From NCBI RefSeq assembly GCF_014201135.1, contig NZ_JACHDR010000002.1, forward strand, positions 1-60,939: a stretch of DNA of 60,939 nt, given 5' to 3'. The position numbers and the translations under genes are program-made. Under the pieces are notes generated by a model that saw only the letters and a list, made by a program, of their open reading frames with translations, made no database searches and was not told the DNA's origin. This document shows positions 25,111 to 33,669 of the stretch, piece after piece; positions within the stretch are counted from its first letter, which is position 1; each line of letters starts with the position of its first letter. This DNA comes from Neomicrococcus aestuarii (lineage in GTDB: Bacteria; Actinomycetota; Actinomycetes; Actinomycetales; Micrococcaceae).

Positions 25111-25680
25111 TCATGTCTTCCTAAGTTCTCGGTAGATCGTTGTTCGAGAAACGTTGAACAACTCTGCGAGCTCGCTCTGAGTGTGCTCGCCCTTCGCAGC
25201 GACCGAGAGCAGGTGCTTCCGTTGTGTCGCTGAGAGTTTGGGTTGTTTGCCTTTGAGTTTTCCTTTGGCTTTGGCGATGGCCATTCCTTCGCGGGTCCGG
25301 GCGCGTATGAGGTCGGCTTCGAACTCGGCGACCATGCCGAGGACGTTGAATAGCAGTCGCCCGACTGGGTCGTTTGGATCGTAAACGCTGCCACCGAGAC
25401 TAAGCGCTACACCCTTCTTACTGAGTTCATCTGCGATATCTCTGGCGTCGGGGAGGGACCGTGCGAGGCGGTCGAGTTTGGTGACGACGAGGGTGTCGCC
25501 AGCGCGGACGGCGGCGAGTGCTTTGCCGAGTCCTGGTCGTTCACGGTTCGTTCCGGTGAGTCCATGGTCCACATAGAGGTTTGCTGTTTCGACGCCGAGT
25601 GCTTCAAGGGCTGCTTGTTGTGTTGCCAGGTCTTGTTCGGCGGTGGATACGCGGGCGTATCCGATCAGTAGTCCACTCAT
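25111..25680 (-). CDS. Serine recombinase (plasmid resolvase)
   Basis: A 189-residue small serine recombinase. The catalytic Ser is in IGYARVSTAEQD, with Arg residues in TKLDRLARS and the E helix GMVAEFEADLIRARTREG. The C-terminal HTH reads TQSELAELFNVSRTTIYREL. It would resolve plasmid multimers or cointegrates. CGTGCA repeats just upstream of its start look like res subsites. They are cut from a second set at 31391-31418 by the inserted transposon. Confidence 0.95.
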   Translation of the reverse strand: MSGLLIGYARVSTAEQDLATQQAALEALGVETANLYVDHGLTGTNRERPGLGKALAAVRAGDTLVVTKLDRLARSLPDARDIADELSKKGVALSLGGSVYDPNDPVGRLLFNVLGMVAEFEADLIRARTREGMAIAKAKGKLKGKQPKLSATQRKHLLSVAAKGEHTQSELAELFNVSRTTIYRELRKT

Positions 25681-26074
25681 GCATTCATTGTTGCAGTTAT
25701 GGCCCCTTGATCGTGCACATTATCGTGCGGGTCTAACGTGCAGATGGAATTAGCGGAAATCCGCGAAGCCTGTGACTGTTAACTTCGTTTGGCGGTTGGA
25801 GCACAAATAGTTTTGGCGGTTAATGTTCACTTAAGCGGGTTATGGATGCCTGTTGGCCCTCTTTAGCTACGTGCTAGGAATGGGTTAAGTTAGGCGTTAG
25901 CTTGCAAGGCGCGGTACGTATGGTTTCATGCGCCAACAATCAGCGCGCCGATACCCGCGACCAAAAGTGAGCCGCGCCCCCGACTTACCCATGTTGGGCT
26001 TCCTCACCTCGAGCATCGAAAGCCAGGTCGCCTACCAGCAGCGAAAAGGTGAAACCGATGCCAGCGATGCTGAT
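25681..26074. other. Split res half and transposon left end
   Basis: No gene is supported. It holds the left res half (25712-25742), the 8-bp flank GCGAAGCC (25763-25770) and the left transposon end from 25771 with two GGCGGTT-containing sites. The rest up to merR shows no clear signal. Confidence 0.55.
25712..25742. other. Putative res subsites, left half
   Basis: CGTGCA, CGTGCG and CGTGCA occur at 25712, 25724 and 25737, 30-60 bp upstream of the resolvase start. The matching right half (TGCACG 31391, CGTGCA 31413) lies beyond the transposon. Confidence 0.5.
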
Positions 26075-26467
26075 TCATTTGGTGTGCAGGTCAGCGATGA
26101 ATGATTCGGCTCGTTCCAGGTTCAAGGCCAGTTTATCGCGCTTGGTGATCGCCCGCTGGGTGTATTCAGTGAGCTTCACACGAGCAGTTTCGTTAGCAGG
26201 TTCAGCGGCTAGTTTGTCCACTGTGTCTAGCAGTTCACCCATCTCTTCCAAGGTGAAACCCAGTGGTTTCATGGAACGGATCACCAGCATGCGTTTCAAA
26301 TCTGATTCGGTATACACGCGAAATCCTCCCTCGCTGCGGGTGCTTGCTGGCAGGAGACCCACCTCGTCGTAATGGCGAATGGTGCGATGTGAGAGACCTG
26401 TCGCCTCAACCATGTCTCCAATATGCAGGGTGCGCGTATTAGCAGCCGCTGGTGTGGGTTCAGGCAT
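26075..26467 (-). CDS. MerR-family regulator
   Basis: The 130-residue protein starts at ATG 26467 with GGAGGAACTC upstream; a TTG seven codons earlier is less likely. The MerR HTH and wing read TLHIGDMVEATGLSHRTIRHYDEVGLL (in part) and GGFRVYTESDLKRM. The dimerisation helix extends to the C-terminus. It lacks the cysteines typical of metal sensors, so the signal may be an organic or redox cue. It is divergent from sulP with a dyad between them, and probably controls that gene. Confidence 0.92.
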   Translation of the reverse strand: MPEPTPAAANTRTLHIGDMVEATGLSHRTIRHYDEVGLLPASTRSEGGFRVYTESDLKRMLVIRSMKPLGFTLEEMGELLDTVDKLAAEPANETARVKLTEYTQRAITKRDKLALNLERAESFIADLHTK

Positions 26468-26491
26468 GAGTTCCTCCGTGATCGTCAATTA

Positions 26492-26525
26492 CAACCCTAC
26501 CCTCACGTTAGGTTAGTGTGGGGTT
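26492..26525. promoter_or_regulatory. Dyad operator between merR and sulP
   Basis: AACCCTACCCTCAC and GTGTGGGGTT are imperfect inverted arms around GTTAGGTTA. The location in the divergent promoter region and the long dyad fit a MerR-type operator. Confidence 0.5.
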
Positions 26526-26651
26526 AGATTTTTCAGGCCCTACCGAACAGGTAGCCCTTGACTCCTCCTGAGCGCAATGACGCGCCGCTAAGAATTCTAT
26601 GCACTCCCAAGGGCTTTTGCCCTAAATCCATCAATGAATGGAGACTCCTTC

Positions 26652-28175
26652 GTGAGCACACAAACACCTGCAGAACCCCAGGCCCTCACGCCAGTAGAGC
26701 GCCAATCGGTGCTGCGCACCCTGAAATCCCCGCGACTACTCAAAACCGAAGTCCTCGCCGGGCTCGTCGTTGCTTTGGCCCTGATCCCTGAAGCCATCGC
26801 CTTCTCCATCATCGCCGGAGTCGACCCTCGCATTGGTCTCTTCGCGTCCTTCACCATGGCGGTCTCGATCGCCTTCCTCGGCGGACGCCCCGCCATGATT
26901 TCAGCCGCCACCGGTGCTATCGCCCTGGTGATCGCCCCGTTGATGGAAAGTCACGGGATCGATTACTTCATAGCCGCAGTGATCATGGCCGGAATTTTCC
27001 AAATCATCTTGGCATTGCTTGGGGTCGCTAAGCTCATGCGCTTCATCCCGCGCCAAGTGATGGTCGGTTTCGTCAACGCTCTGGCCATCCTGATTTTCAT
27101 GTCTCAGGTTCCCGAGCTTCTCGGGGTCCCCTGGCTGGTCTATCCACTGACTGCGCTGGGACTTTTGATCGTCTTCGGCCTGCCTAAATTGACCACCGCG
27201 ATCCCGGCTCCGCTGGTCGCCATTGTCGTTTTGACCCTCATTACCGTCTTCGCGTCCCTGGCTGTTCCCACCGTCGGGGATAAAGGAGAGCTGCCCGAAA
27301 GCCTACCCGCGTTATTTTTCCCTAACGTTCCACTGAATTTCGAGACGCTGCAGATTCTCTTCCCCTACGCTTTGGCCATGGCCTTCGTGGGACTACTTGA
27401 ATCACTGATGACCGCGAAACTTGTCGATGATGTCACTGACACGCACTCGAATAAGACCCGCGAATCCTGGGGTCAGGGTGCAGCGAATATCATCACCGGA
27501 TTCTTCGGCGGCATGGGCGGGTGCGCGATGATCGGGCAGACCATGATCAATGTGAAAGCTTCTGGAGCGCGAACGCGAATTTCCACTTTCCTCGCTGGTG
27601 TCTTCCTGCTCATCTTGGTCGTAGTCTTGGGTGATATCGTCGCGCTGATCCCGATGGCCGCACTGGTCGCGGTCATGATCTTCGTATCGATCGCCACCTT
27701 CGACTGGCACAGTATCAAGCCCTCCACGCTGCGCATGATGCCCAAGAGCGAAACCACCGTCATGCTGGTCACCGTGATCTTCACCGTCGCCACGCACAAC
27801 CTCGCGATCGGTGTCGGGGCCGGTGTGCTTACTGCCATGGTGCTCTTCGCCAACCGCGTCGCGCACTTCGTGACCGTGACCCGCACAGTCGAAGAGCATT
27901 TTGACCAGGAAATTGCGAAGTATGTCGTCGACGGCGAATTGTTCTTCGCTTCCTCCAACGACCTATACACCCAGTTCAACTACGCAGAGGACCCTGAGGA
28001 CATCGTGATCGACATGCATCAGTCGCATCTGTGGGACGCCTCGACCATTGCGGCCTTGGATTCCATCACTGACAAATATGAGAAGTATGGGAAGAACGTG
28101 GACGTTCAAGGGCTGAACCAAGCCAGTGCCAACATGCGCGAACGCATGGGTGGAAAACTCGGCGGCGGTCACTAA
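26652..28175 (+). CDS. SulP-family anion permease with STAS domain
   Basis: The start is taken as GTG 26652, 8 nt after GGAG; ATG 26634 is an alternative. The 507-residue protein has the SulP entry ([32 protein letters not shown]), about 12-14 helices and a short C-terminal STAS domain ([19 protein letters not shown]). It imports sulfate, bicarbonate or related anions; the substrate is not resolved. The family motif [15 protein letters not shown] is intact. It is cargo of the Tn402-like transposon and is followed by a terminator. Confidence 0.93.
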   Translation: MSTQTPAEPQALTPVERQSVLRTLKSPRLLKTEVLAGLVVALALIPEAIAFSIIAGVDPRIGLFASFTMAVSIAFLGGRPAMISAATGAIALVIAPLMESHGIDYFIAAVIMAGIFQIILALLGVAKLMRFIPRQVMVGFVNALAILIFMSQVPELLGVPWLVYPLTALGLLIVFGLPKLTTAIPAPLVAIVVLTLITVFASLAVPTVGDKGELPESLPALFFPNVPLNFETLQILFPYALAMAFVGLLESLMTAKLVDDVTDTHSNKTRESWGQGAANIITGFFGGMGGCAMIGQTMINVKASGARTRISTFLAGVFLLILVVVLGDIVALIPMAALVAVMIFVSIATFDWHSIKPSTLRMMPKSETTVMLVTVIFTVATHNLAIGVGAGVLTAMVLFANRVAHFVTVTRTVEEHFDQEIAKYVVDGELFFASSNDLYTQFNYAEDPEDIVIDMHQSHLWDASTIAALDSITDKYEKYGKNVDVQGLNQASANMRERMGGKLGGGH

Positions 28176-28189
28176 TACATTAAGGAATG

Positions 28190-28230
28190 AAGAGGTATCG
28201 ACGGAATCAGATTCCGCCGCTACCTCTTAT
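28190..28230 (+). terminator. Terminator of sulP
   Basis: GAGGTATCGACGGAAT and ATTCCGCCGCTACCTC form a 16-bp stem with two or three mismatches, followed by TTATTG, 16 bp after the stop. Confidence 0.7.
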
Positions 28231-28395
28231 TGTGCGTGTCTCAAAAATCTAAAGCTTTTTGAGACTCTACCTAGAGTAGAAACTTGTCGCATCAAATACT
28301 TGGAAAACGCGGGCTGTATTTGTCTTATAAACTCGTCCCAACGTAAAACGTCTTACCTGCTTGCCGCACAGGGGTTTTTGAGTCACACTGGGCAG

Positions 28396-28989
28396 GTGAG
28401 GCATTTGGGATACACACGAGTGAGCACTTCGAGCCAAGACGCGGCCTTGCAACTCGACGCTCTTGCTGCAGCGGGGGTGCAGAAACGCGACGTGTTCGCC
28501 GATGTGACATCCGGCAGCCGGAGCGCGATTGAGCGGCCCGGGATGAAGAAACTGCTCGAGTACGCGCAGTCCGGGGACACCGTGGTGGTCTGGCGAGTAG
28601 ACCGGCTCGGGCGATCCCTGATCGATGTTTTGAACACCGTGAACCTCTTACGAGAGCGCGGGGTTAATGTCCGCTCCATTTCCGATGGCATAGACCCGGC
28701 CACGTCGACCGGACGGATGATGCTGAACATGCTCGCCTCATTGGCCGAGTACGAGCGAGAGCTGATCGTTGAACGAGTCAATGCCGGCATTGCTGCCGCC
28801 CGGCAATCCGGAACCCGTTTCGGCCGGCCGGTCTCTGACCCGGCGGTGATTGCCGATAAGCTCGCGATCGCCAAAGATGCCCGCGCCAGGGGACGCACCG
28901 CCGAAGACGCAGCACGTCTGGTTGGCTGGAGCCGCGCGACGTTCTACCGCCACTTGGGCCAAGAATCCGCCTCTGTCAAGAGCCTGTGA
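28396..28989 (+). CDS. tnpR: Transposon resolvase TnpR
   Basis: The 197-residue serine resolvase is read from GTG 28396 (RHLGYTRVSTSSQDAALQLD). The frame is open upstream to 28126 but overlaps sulP. It has the catalytic Ser in YTRVST, VVVWRVDRLGRS, ASLAEYERELIVERV and the C-terminal HTH (TAEDAARLVGWSRATFYRHL). It resolves cointegrates of the transposon. A 9-bp inverted repeat (TCTCAAAAA at 28239, complement at 28256) and further AT-rich dyads upstream may be its res site. Confidence 0.92.
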   Translation: MRHLGYTRVSTSSQDAALQLDALAAAGVQKRDVFADVTSGSRSAIERPGMKKLLEYAQSGDTVVVWRVDRLGRSLIDVLNTVNLLRERGVNVRSISDGIDPATSTGRMMLNMLASLAEYERELIVERVNAGIAAARQSGTRFGRPVSDPAVIADKLAIAKDARARGRTAEDAARLVGWSRATFYRHLGQESASVKSL

Positions 28990-28995
28990 TCGGCC

Positions 28996-30504
28996 ATGTC
29001 CCGGCGAAGCGAAACGCGCAGGGACGCACCGCTGGGACAAAACCAGAATGGCAGCAGTACCGTGAAAGCAGGAACCTCTTACAGCGGCCTGATCAAGGCA
29101 ACGGCACGCTGGGAAATACTGCGGCAACACGTCGAAGACGGAGTGCCGCTGACGGTCTTGGCTGAGGAACACCATATCGGCCTGAGGACACTGCAGCGAT
29201 GGCACCAGAGCTTCAAGCTCCAGGGGAAGCCTGGTCTGGAACCGGTGGCACAGGGCAAACGCGGACGCCGGATGCCCAGCGACTTCGTGAAGCTGGTCGA
29301 AGGCCTCGCCTTAGCTAAACCGCCCAGGACCACTGCAGCCATCCACCAGCAAGCTAACAAGGTGGCGCTCCACCTGGGGTGGGCACCGGTTTCCTACTCC
29401 ACCATCCGCTCGATTGTCGGCGAGATAGATCCCGGGATGATGACACTGGCGCAGCAAGGCGCGGCGGTGTACCGCGATAAGTACGAACTGGTCTGGCGCC
29501 GCCGCGCCGAACGTCCGAACTCGGTGTGGCAGGCTGATCATACCGAGCTCGACATCCTGGTCCTAGATGCTAGCCACCAGCCGGTCCGCCCGTGGCTCAC
29601 CACGATCATGGATGATTACTCGCGAGCCCTATGCGGGTACATGATCTTCACCGGTGCTCCCTCATCCTTGAATACGGCATTGGCGTTGCGTGAGGCGATC
29701 TGGCCCAAAAAGACAGCTGATTGGCCGATGTGCGGAATCCCTGATGTGCTCTACGTGGACCACGGAACCGATTTCACGAGCCACCACTTGGCGCAGGCTG
29801 CCAGAGACTTGCACTTCGAAATCACTTTCTCCGCAGTAGCCCGGCCACAGGGCAGGGGAAAGATTGAGCGTTTCTTCGGTACGTTGAATACCGAGCTTTT
29901 GGCCCGACTACCGGGTTACTTGCACAACGTACGCAATCCCAAACCCGGACTATCGATTAGTGAACTGGACACGGCGCTAGGTGAGTTCATTGGGCAGAAT
30001 TACCACCAGCGTGAACACCAAGAGATCAAAGAAACACCTCAAAAAGCGTGGCAGGGCAACGGCTGGTTGCCGCGTCTGCCTGAATCCATCGATGAACTGA
30101 ACCTGCTGCTGCTCACGGTCGCCAAACCTCGAATCGTCCACCGCGATGGGGTGCACTTCCAAGGGCTACGCTACATATCTCCCTTGCTGGCTGCCTATGT
30201 CGGAGAATCCGTCATCCTTCGCTACGACCCGCGAGACGTTGCCGAGATTCAGGTCTTTCACCATGGCCAGCACATCTGCAAAGCTGTGGATCCCACGCAC
30301 GAACGATCCATCATGACCTTTAAGGACGTCCAGAAAGCACGCTCTGCACGAAAGCGTCAGCTGCGCGGACAAATCAATGAACGAATCGCCACCGTCGCGG
30401 AATTTCTAGCGGCCGGGCAACCAACAACGGAGGCACCCCAGCCTGATCCGGCGGTCCACCGAACCAAGAAAACGAAGCTGCGCACTTACGCGGAGGACGA
30501 GTAA
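28996..30504 (+). CDS. tniA: TniA-like DDE transposase
   Basis: A 502-residue Mu/TnsB/TniA-type transposase, 6 bp after tnpR. The N-terminal HTH region reads LTVLAEEHHIGLRTLQRWHQ. The rve core has Asp in WQADHTELD, Asp in LYVDHGTDFTS and Glu in GRGKIERFFGTLN. A C-terminal Mu-transposase beta-barrel follows (VHFQGLRYISPLLAAYVGE). It cleaves and joins the terminal repeats with its ATPase partner downstream. Start ATG 28996; GTG 29062 is an alternative. Confidence 0.93.
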   Translation: MSRRSETRRDAPLGQNQNGSSTVKAGTSYSGLIKATARWEILRQHVEDGVPLTVLAEEHHIGLRTLQRWHQSFKLQGKPGLEPVAQGKRGRRMPSDFVKLVEGLALAKPPRTTAAIHQQANKVALHLGWAPVSYSTIRSIVGEIDPGMMTLAQQGAAVYRDKYELVWRRRAERPNSVWQADHTELDILVLDASHQPVRPWLTTIMDDYSRALCGYMIFTGAPSSLNTALALREAIWPKKTADWPMCGIPDVLYVDHGTDFTSHHLAQAARDLHFEITFSAVARPQGRGKIERFFGTLNTELLARLPGYLHNVRNPKPGLSISELDTALGEFIGQNYHQREHQEIKETPQKAWQGNGWLPRLPESIDELNLLLLTVAKPRIVHRDGVHFQGLRYISPLLAAYVGESVILRYDPRDVAEIQVFHHGQHICKAVDPTHERSIMTFKDVQKARSARKRQLRGQINERIATVAEFLAAGQPTTEAPQPDPAVHRTKKTKLRTYAEDE

Positions 30505-31316
30505 TGGGACCAACAACTTTTATCGCAACGAAAGAGCACCGCCGCTTCACTGAGTTCGCCAATGCGGTGCGTCGGCAGCGGACTATCGGGGTCTGCTATG
30601 GACAAGCTGGAATCGGCAAAACCCTATCGGCTAAACGTTATGCCAACTGGAGCCCGAAAGCCGAGGCGTTAATAGAGGAATGGGGTCGACGGGAGGACAG
30701 TGACCTCCAGATCTACAAGGATCTGGCCAAAACGCGGACCGTCTTCTTCACCCCAGGGGTTCTGACGACGCCTAAGCAAATCAAGGATGAACTCTCTCTG
30801 GTCACCACCCGGACCTCGATCTGTATCCATCAACATCTCGATACTTTAGGTGCCACGAATGGCCCGATGAATCAAGACAAGCATGTTGAGCTGATCATCG
30901 TTGATGAGTCGGAGCGACTCAACGCCACTGCCTTAGAAGTGCTACGAGATAGGTATGACAGGAACAATATCGCTCTGATGCTGATTGGGATGCCTGGCAT
31001 CGAAAAGCAGTTCAGTCGATACCCTCAGCTCTATAGCCGTGTTGGTTTCGCTCACGAGTACCGTCCGCTTGCTCAGGATGAACTGCATTTCGTTTTGCAA
31101 CGAAAGTGGCGTGCCCTCGGCAAAACTCTGGACTTGGAGGACTTCACCGATACCCAAGCTGTCGCGGCGATCGCCCGTATCACGCGAGGTAATTTCCGGC
31201 TGATCGATCGACTCTTCACACAGATGCAGCGAGTCATGAAAATCAATGAGCTGGACACGATTACCGATGATGTTGTTGAAGCTGCTCGATCCACGCTAGT
31301 GATCGGAATCAGTTGA
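30504..31316 (+). CDS. tniB: TniB-like AAA ATPase
   Basis: The 270-residue protein overlaps the tniA stop by one base (TAATG). Walker A GQAGIGKT is at about residues 33-40 and Walker B in LIIVDESERL. It resembles TniB/TnsC/MuB target-selection ATPases: it binds target DNA and activates the transposase. Residues before the P-loop (TKEHRRFTEFANAVR) are typical of the family. The right terminal repeat begins just after its stop, so it is the last gene of the transposon. Confidence 0.93.
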   Translation: MGPTTFIATKEHRRFTEFANAVRRQRTIGVCYGQAGIGKTLSAKRYANWSPKAEALIEEWGRREDSDLQIYKDLAKTRTVFFTPGVLTTPKQIKDELSLVTTRTSICIHQHLDTLGATNGPMNQDKHVELIIVDESERLNATALEVLRDRYDRNNIALMLIGMPGIEKQFSRYPQLYSRVGFAHEYRPLAQDELHFVLQRKWRALGKTLDLEDFTDTQAVAAIARITRGNFRLIDRLFTQMQRVMKINELDTITDDVVEAARSTLVIGIS

Positions 31317-31626
31317 ACCGCCAATAATAGGTGCGCAGAAACCGCCAAACGAAGTTAACAATCACAGCGAAGCCACTTTGGGGAACCGGGTGCACGTTGG
31401 GGGATCGGCTTACGTGCACTGACCGTAGCATCGACACGGCACCTGAGTTGAGAATAGATTGGTTAATCACTGTACGGCGAAAGTCTTCGAAGATGATGCT
31501 TGCTACTTTGATGGACTTGCCTCTTCGGGCTATCTTCCCGGGATTCAAGCGGGGTGGATATGTTTATCCGACCGAGGTTTTACGAGTTGTGTACAGGGTA
31601 AGTTTTCTAGGGTAGGAGACGAAGGA
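31317..31626. other. Transposon right end and second res half
   Basis: Holds the right terminal repeat ending at 31366, the flank GCGAAGCC (31367-31374) and TGCACG/CGTGCA at 31391 and 31413, the probable other half of the interrupted res site. No gene is supported. Confidence 0.55.
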
Positions 31627-32121
31627 ATGGTTGACTTTGCTCTGGACTGGACAGTAGACCAGTGCCTTGATGCTTTGGTTGAGGCGGTGAGATCTTCTGG
31701 ATGTTCTATTGCGACGGCGGAGTCGTTAACCGGTGGACAGCTTGCTGCTGCCCTTTCATCTGCCGCCGCTGCCAGTGATTGGTATAAAGGCGGGATAGTG
31801 GCTTACCAGTCTGATGTCAAACATGGACTACTGTCCACTCCCGCCGGTCCGGTGGTGACGGCCGAGACCGCTTCAGCGATGGCCGTGTCGGTCGCTCATT
31901 TACTTGGGGCACGATTCAGCTTGGGCGTAACTGGTGTGGGTGGACCGGACCCCCAAGATGGTGTATCTCCGGGGACAGTATTTGTGGCTACTTTTGAGGA
32001 TGGAAAAACCGCCGAGGTCACACGTCATAATTTTTCTGGGCAACCTCTTGAGATCCTTCAGCAAACAGTTTGTGCTTCACTGCGCCAAATTACCCGCCGT
32101 ATTAAGTCAGGGGACCCCTAA
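31627..32121 (+). CDS. pncC: CinA C-terminal / nicotinamide-nucleotide amidase
   Basis: 164 residues from ATG 31627 with GGAGACGAAGG upstream; earlier in-frame codons are discarded. It has the full CinA C-terminal domain: ATAESLTGGQLAAAL, WYKGGIVAYQSDVKHGLL and GVTGVGGPDPQDG. Enzymes of this size (PncC) deamidate nicotinamide mononucleotide in NAD salvage. The competence-linked N-terminal domain is absent, which is normal for stand-alone PncC. It abuts the chimeric gene at 32122. Confidence 0.92.
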   Translation: MVDFALDWTVDQCLDALVEAVRSSGCSIATAESLTGGQLAAALSSAAAASDWYKGGIVAYQSDVKHGLLSTPAGPVVTAETASAMAVSVAHLLGARFSLGVTGVGGPDPQDGVSPGTVFVATFEDGKTAEVTRHNFSGQPLEILQQTVCASLRQITRRIKSGDP

Positions 32122-32532
32122 TTGGCGACACGGAGGAGCCTGTCGATTACGCGAGTTTCGGTAGGCGAAGGCTTTGAGTACTGGCGAAATGGAAAGCGTC
32201 TTCGTAAACGTTCGGATATCAGCAGGATTGAAGCGATCACGATTCCACCAGCGTGGACGAATGTAGAGATATCTGCATCTGCGATGGCCGGAACCATTGT
32301 GGCTGCAACCTCAATTGAGCAACCAACAAGTGGTGAGTTACTGACCACTGACGCCATCGATGTAGTGGTTAAGGCGCTGGAAGCGACAGTAAAAGTAATG
32401 CGAGACAAGCACGACGCAGTGGACGAGGCGGATCCGACGACCGCCGATATTCTGCACCAGTACATTGCCGACCTGGAGCAACAGGCATGGTTCATTAGTG
32501 CGGAGAAGCGGACTCCCCGCACCAGCAAATAG
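32122..32532 (+). pseudogene. Topoisomerase IB / Dps chimeric remnant
   Basis: The frame starts at TTG 32122, right after pncC. Residues 8-50 (GEGFEYWRNGKRLRKRSD, IPPAWTNV) match the N-terminus of bacterial DNA topoisomerase IB. From about residue 53 the sequence matches the C-terminal half of Dps ferritin-like proteins (VMRDKHDAVDEADPTTADIL, LEQQAWFISAEKRTPR). Neither half is a complete domain: the topoisomerase catalytic core and the Dps N-terminal helices with ferroxidase residues are missing. It looks like a deletion fusing two genes. Translation of a 136-residue product is possible but function is doubtful. Confidence 0.75.
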
Positions 32533-32547
32533 ATTTAAGTCGACGAA

Positions 32548-32585
32548 GGCGCAACGGGAACATCTGTATCCCGTTGCGCCTTTTT
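32548..32585 (+). terminator. Rho-independent terminator
   Basis: GGCGCAACGGGA and TCCCGTTGCGCC form a perfect 12-bp stem followed by TTTTT, 15 bp after the chimeric frame. This is a native Dps-type 3' end. Confidence 0.93.
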
Positions 32586-32717
32586 AGTGGGTTATTTACT
32601 TGCTTGTAGCGAAAGCTGTAGCCAGTGAGAAGTCACCGTCGTACCAAGCTTCATTTTTCAGTACCACAGCGACTTCTCTGGGTGGAGTTTGTTCTCTATC
32701 AAAGGTGTTCTGATGTT

Positions 32718-33622
32718 TTAGGGGGAGGGCATGCCCCCGTTGACGTTGAGCGTTTCACCGATGACGTAGCTGGATTCTGGTGAGGTGAGGAAGACGAACG
32801 CTGGTGCGCATTCGGTGGGTTGTCCTGCTCGGCCTAGGGGGTGTCTTTGCCGAAGTGTGGGAGTGCCTCTTTGGGTTGTCCGTCGGAAACTTGTAGAGGC
32901 GTCCAGATGGGTCCAGGAGCTACGGCATTTACGCGGATTCCTCGTGGGGCCAACATTTGGGCTAAACCTTTGGTGAAGTTATTGATAGCGGCCTTTGTGG
33001 AGGCGTAATCGAGTAGATGGGTGGAGGGTTTGTAGGCCTGTATCGAGGTGGTGTTGACGATGGTGGATCCGGCTGGCATATGTTTGAGCGCAGCTTTTGA
33101 GATGCGGTAGATGGCGTGAATGTTGACGTTGAACGTATCCACCCATTGTTCGTCGGGAAGATCGCTGAGTTCTTCAACTGCAATTTGACGGCCAGCATTG
33201 TTGACGAGCGCGTCAAGTCCACCCAATTTCTCAGCAGCGTCGTCTACTAGTCGCGCGCAAAACTCTTTATCTCTGAGATCGCCCGGGAACAAGAACGCCT
33301 GCTGGCCTGTCTGCGTCACGATTGACTTGATGGATTGGGCGTCTTTTTCCTCGGCAGGTAAGTATGACAACGCGATGTCGGCGCCTTCGCGAGCGAATGC
33401 GATGGCTACGGCGGCTCCGATACCGGAGTCGGCACCGGTGATGAGTGCGCGGCGACCAACTAAGCGCCCTGTTCCTTGATAGGAATCTTCGCCGCGGTCA
33501 CTGCGGGGGATGAGCTCTTTGTCTAACCCAGGTTCGGGCTGGTCCTGTTCAGGCGGAGTGATGGAGGGGTATCTTGTGACGGGGTTTTGGAATTTTAGTT
33601 GATTATTCGATTGGTCAGTCAT
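32718..33622 (-). pseudogene. SDR-family oxidoreductase, frameshifted
   Basis: The intact frame (33622-32834) gives 262 residues of a classical SDR with an N-terminal extension: cofactor motif ALITGADSGIGAAVA, NNAG and the catalytic Tyr-x3-Lys in YASTKAAI. It stops at GKDTP. The missing C-terminus (GRAGQPTECAPAFVF ... VIGETLNVNGGM) continues in another frame from 32832 down to 32718. One extra C in the C5 run at 32834-32838 would restore it. This is either a recent inactivation or a sequencing error. The gene resembles general-stress SDRs (YdaD/YhdG type). GAAGGAGA precedes the ATG. Confidence 0.85.
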
Positions 33623-33669
33623 GCGATTTCTCCTTCTTAGGAAGATAGGGCGAGGAATTTAGGACTGTT

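Larger units (their letters stand above)
25771..31366. mobile_element. Tn402/Tn5053-like transposon carrying merR and sulP
   Basis: The ends are inverted repeats TGTGA(C/T)TGTTAACTTCGTT continuing into GGCGGTT. Each end has a second GGCGGTT exactly 18 nt further in. The 8-bp sequence GCGAAGCC flanks both ends (25763-25770 and 31367-31374). The 5,596-bp unit encodes TniA-like transposase, TniB-like ATPase, a TnpR resolvase and the merR-sulP cargo. Insertion beside a resolvase gene fits the res-site preference of this family. Confidence 0.88.

Noticed and set aside
25111-25680. Treating this serine recombinase as part of the Tn402-like transposon
   Set aside because: It lies outside the 25771-31366 terminal repeats, and the transposon has its own tnpR; it is better read as the resident resolvase whose res site was the target.
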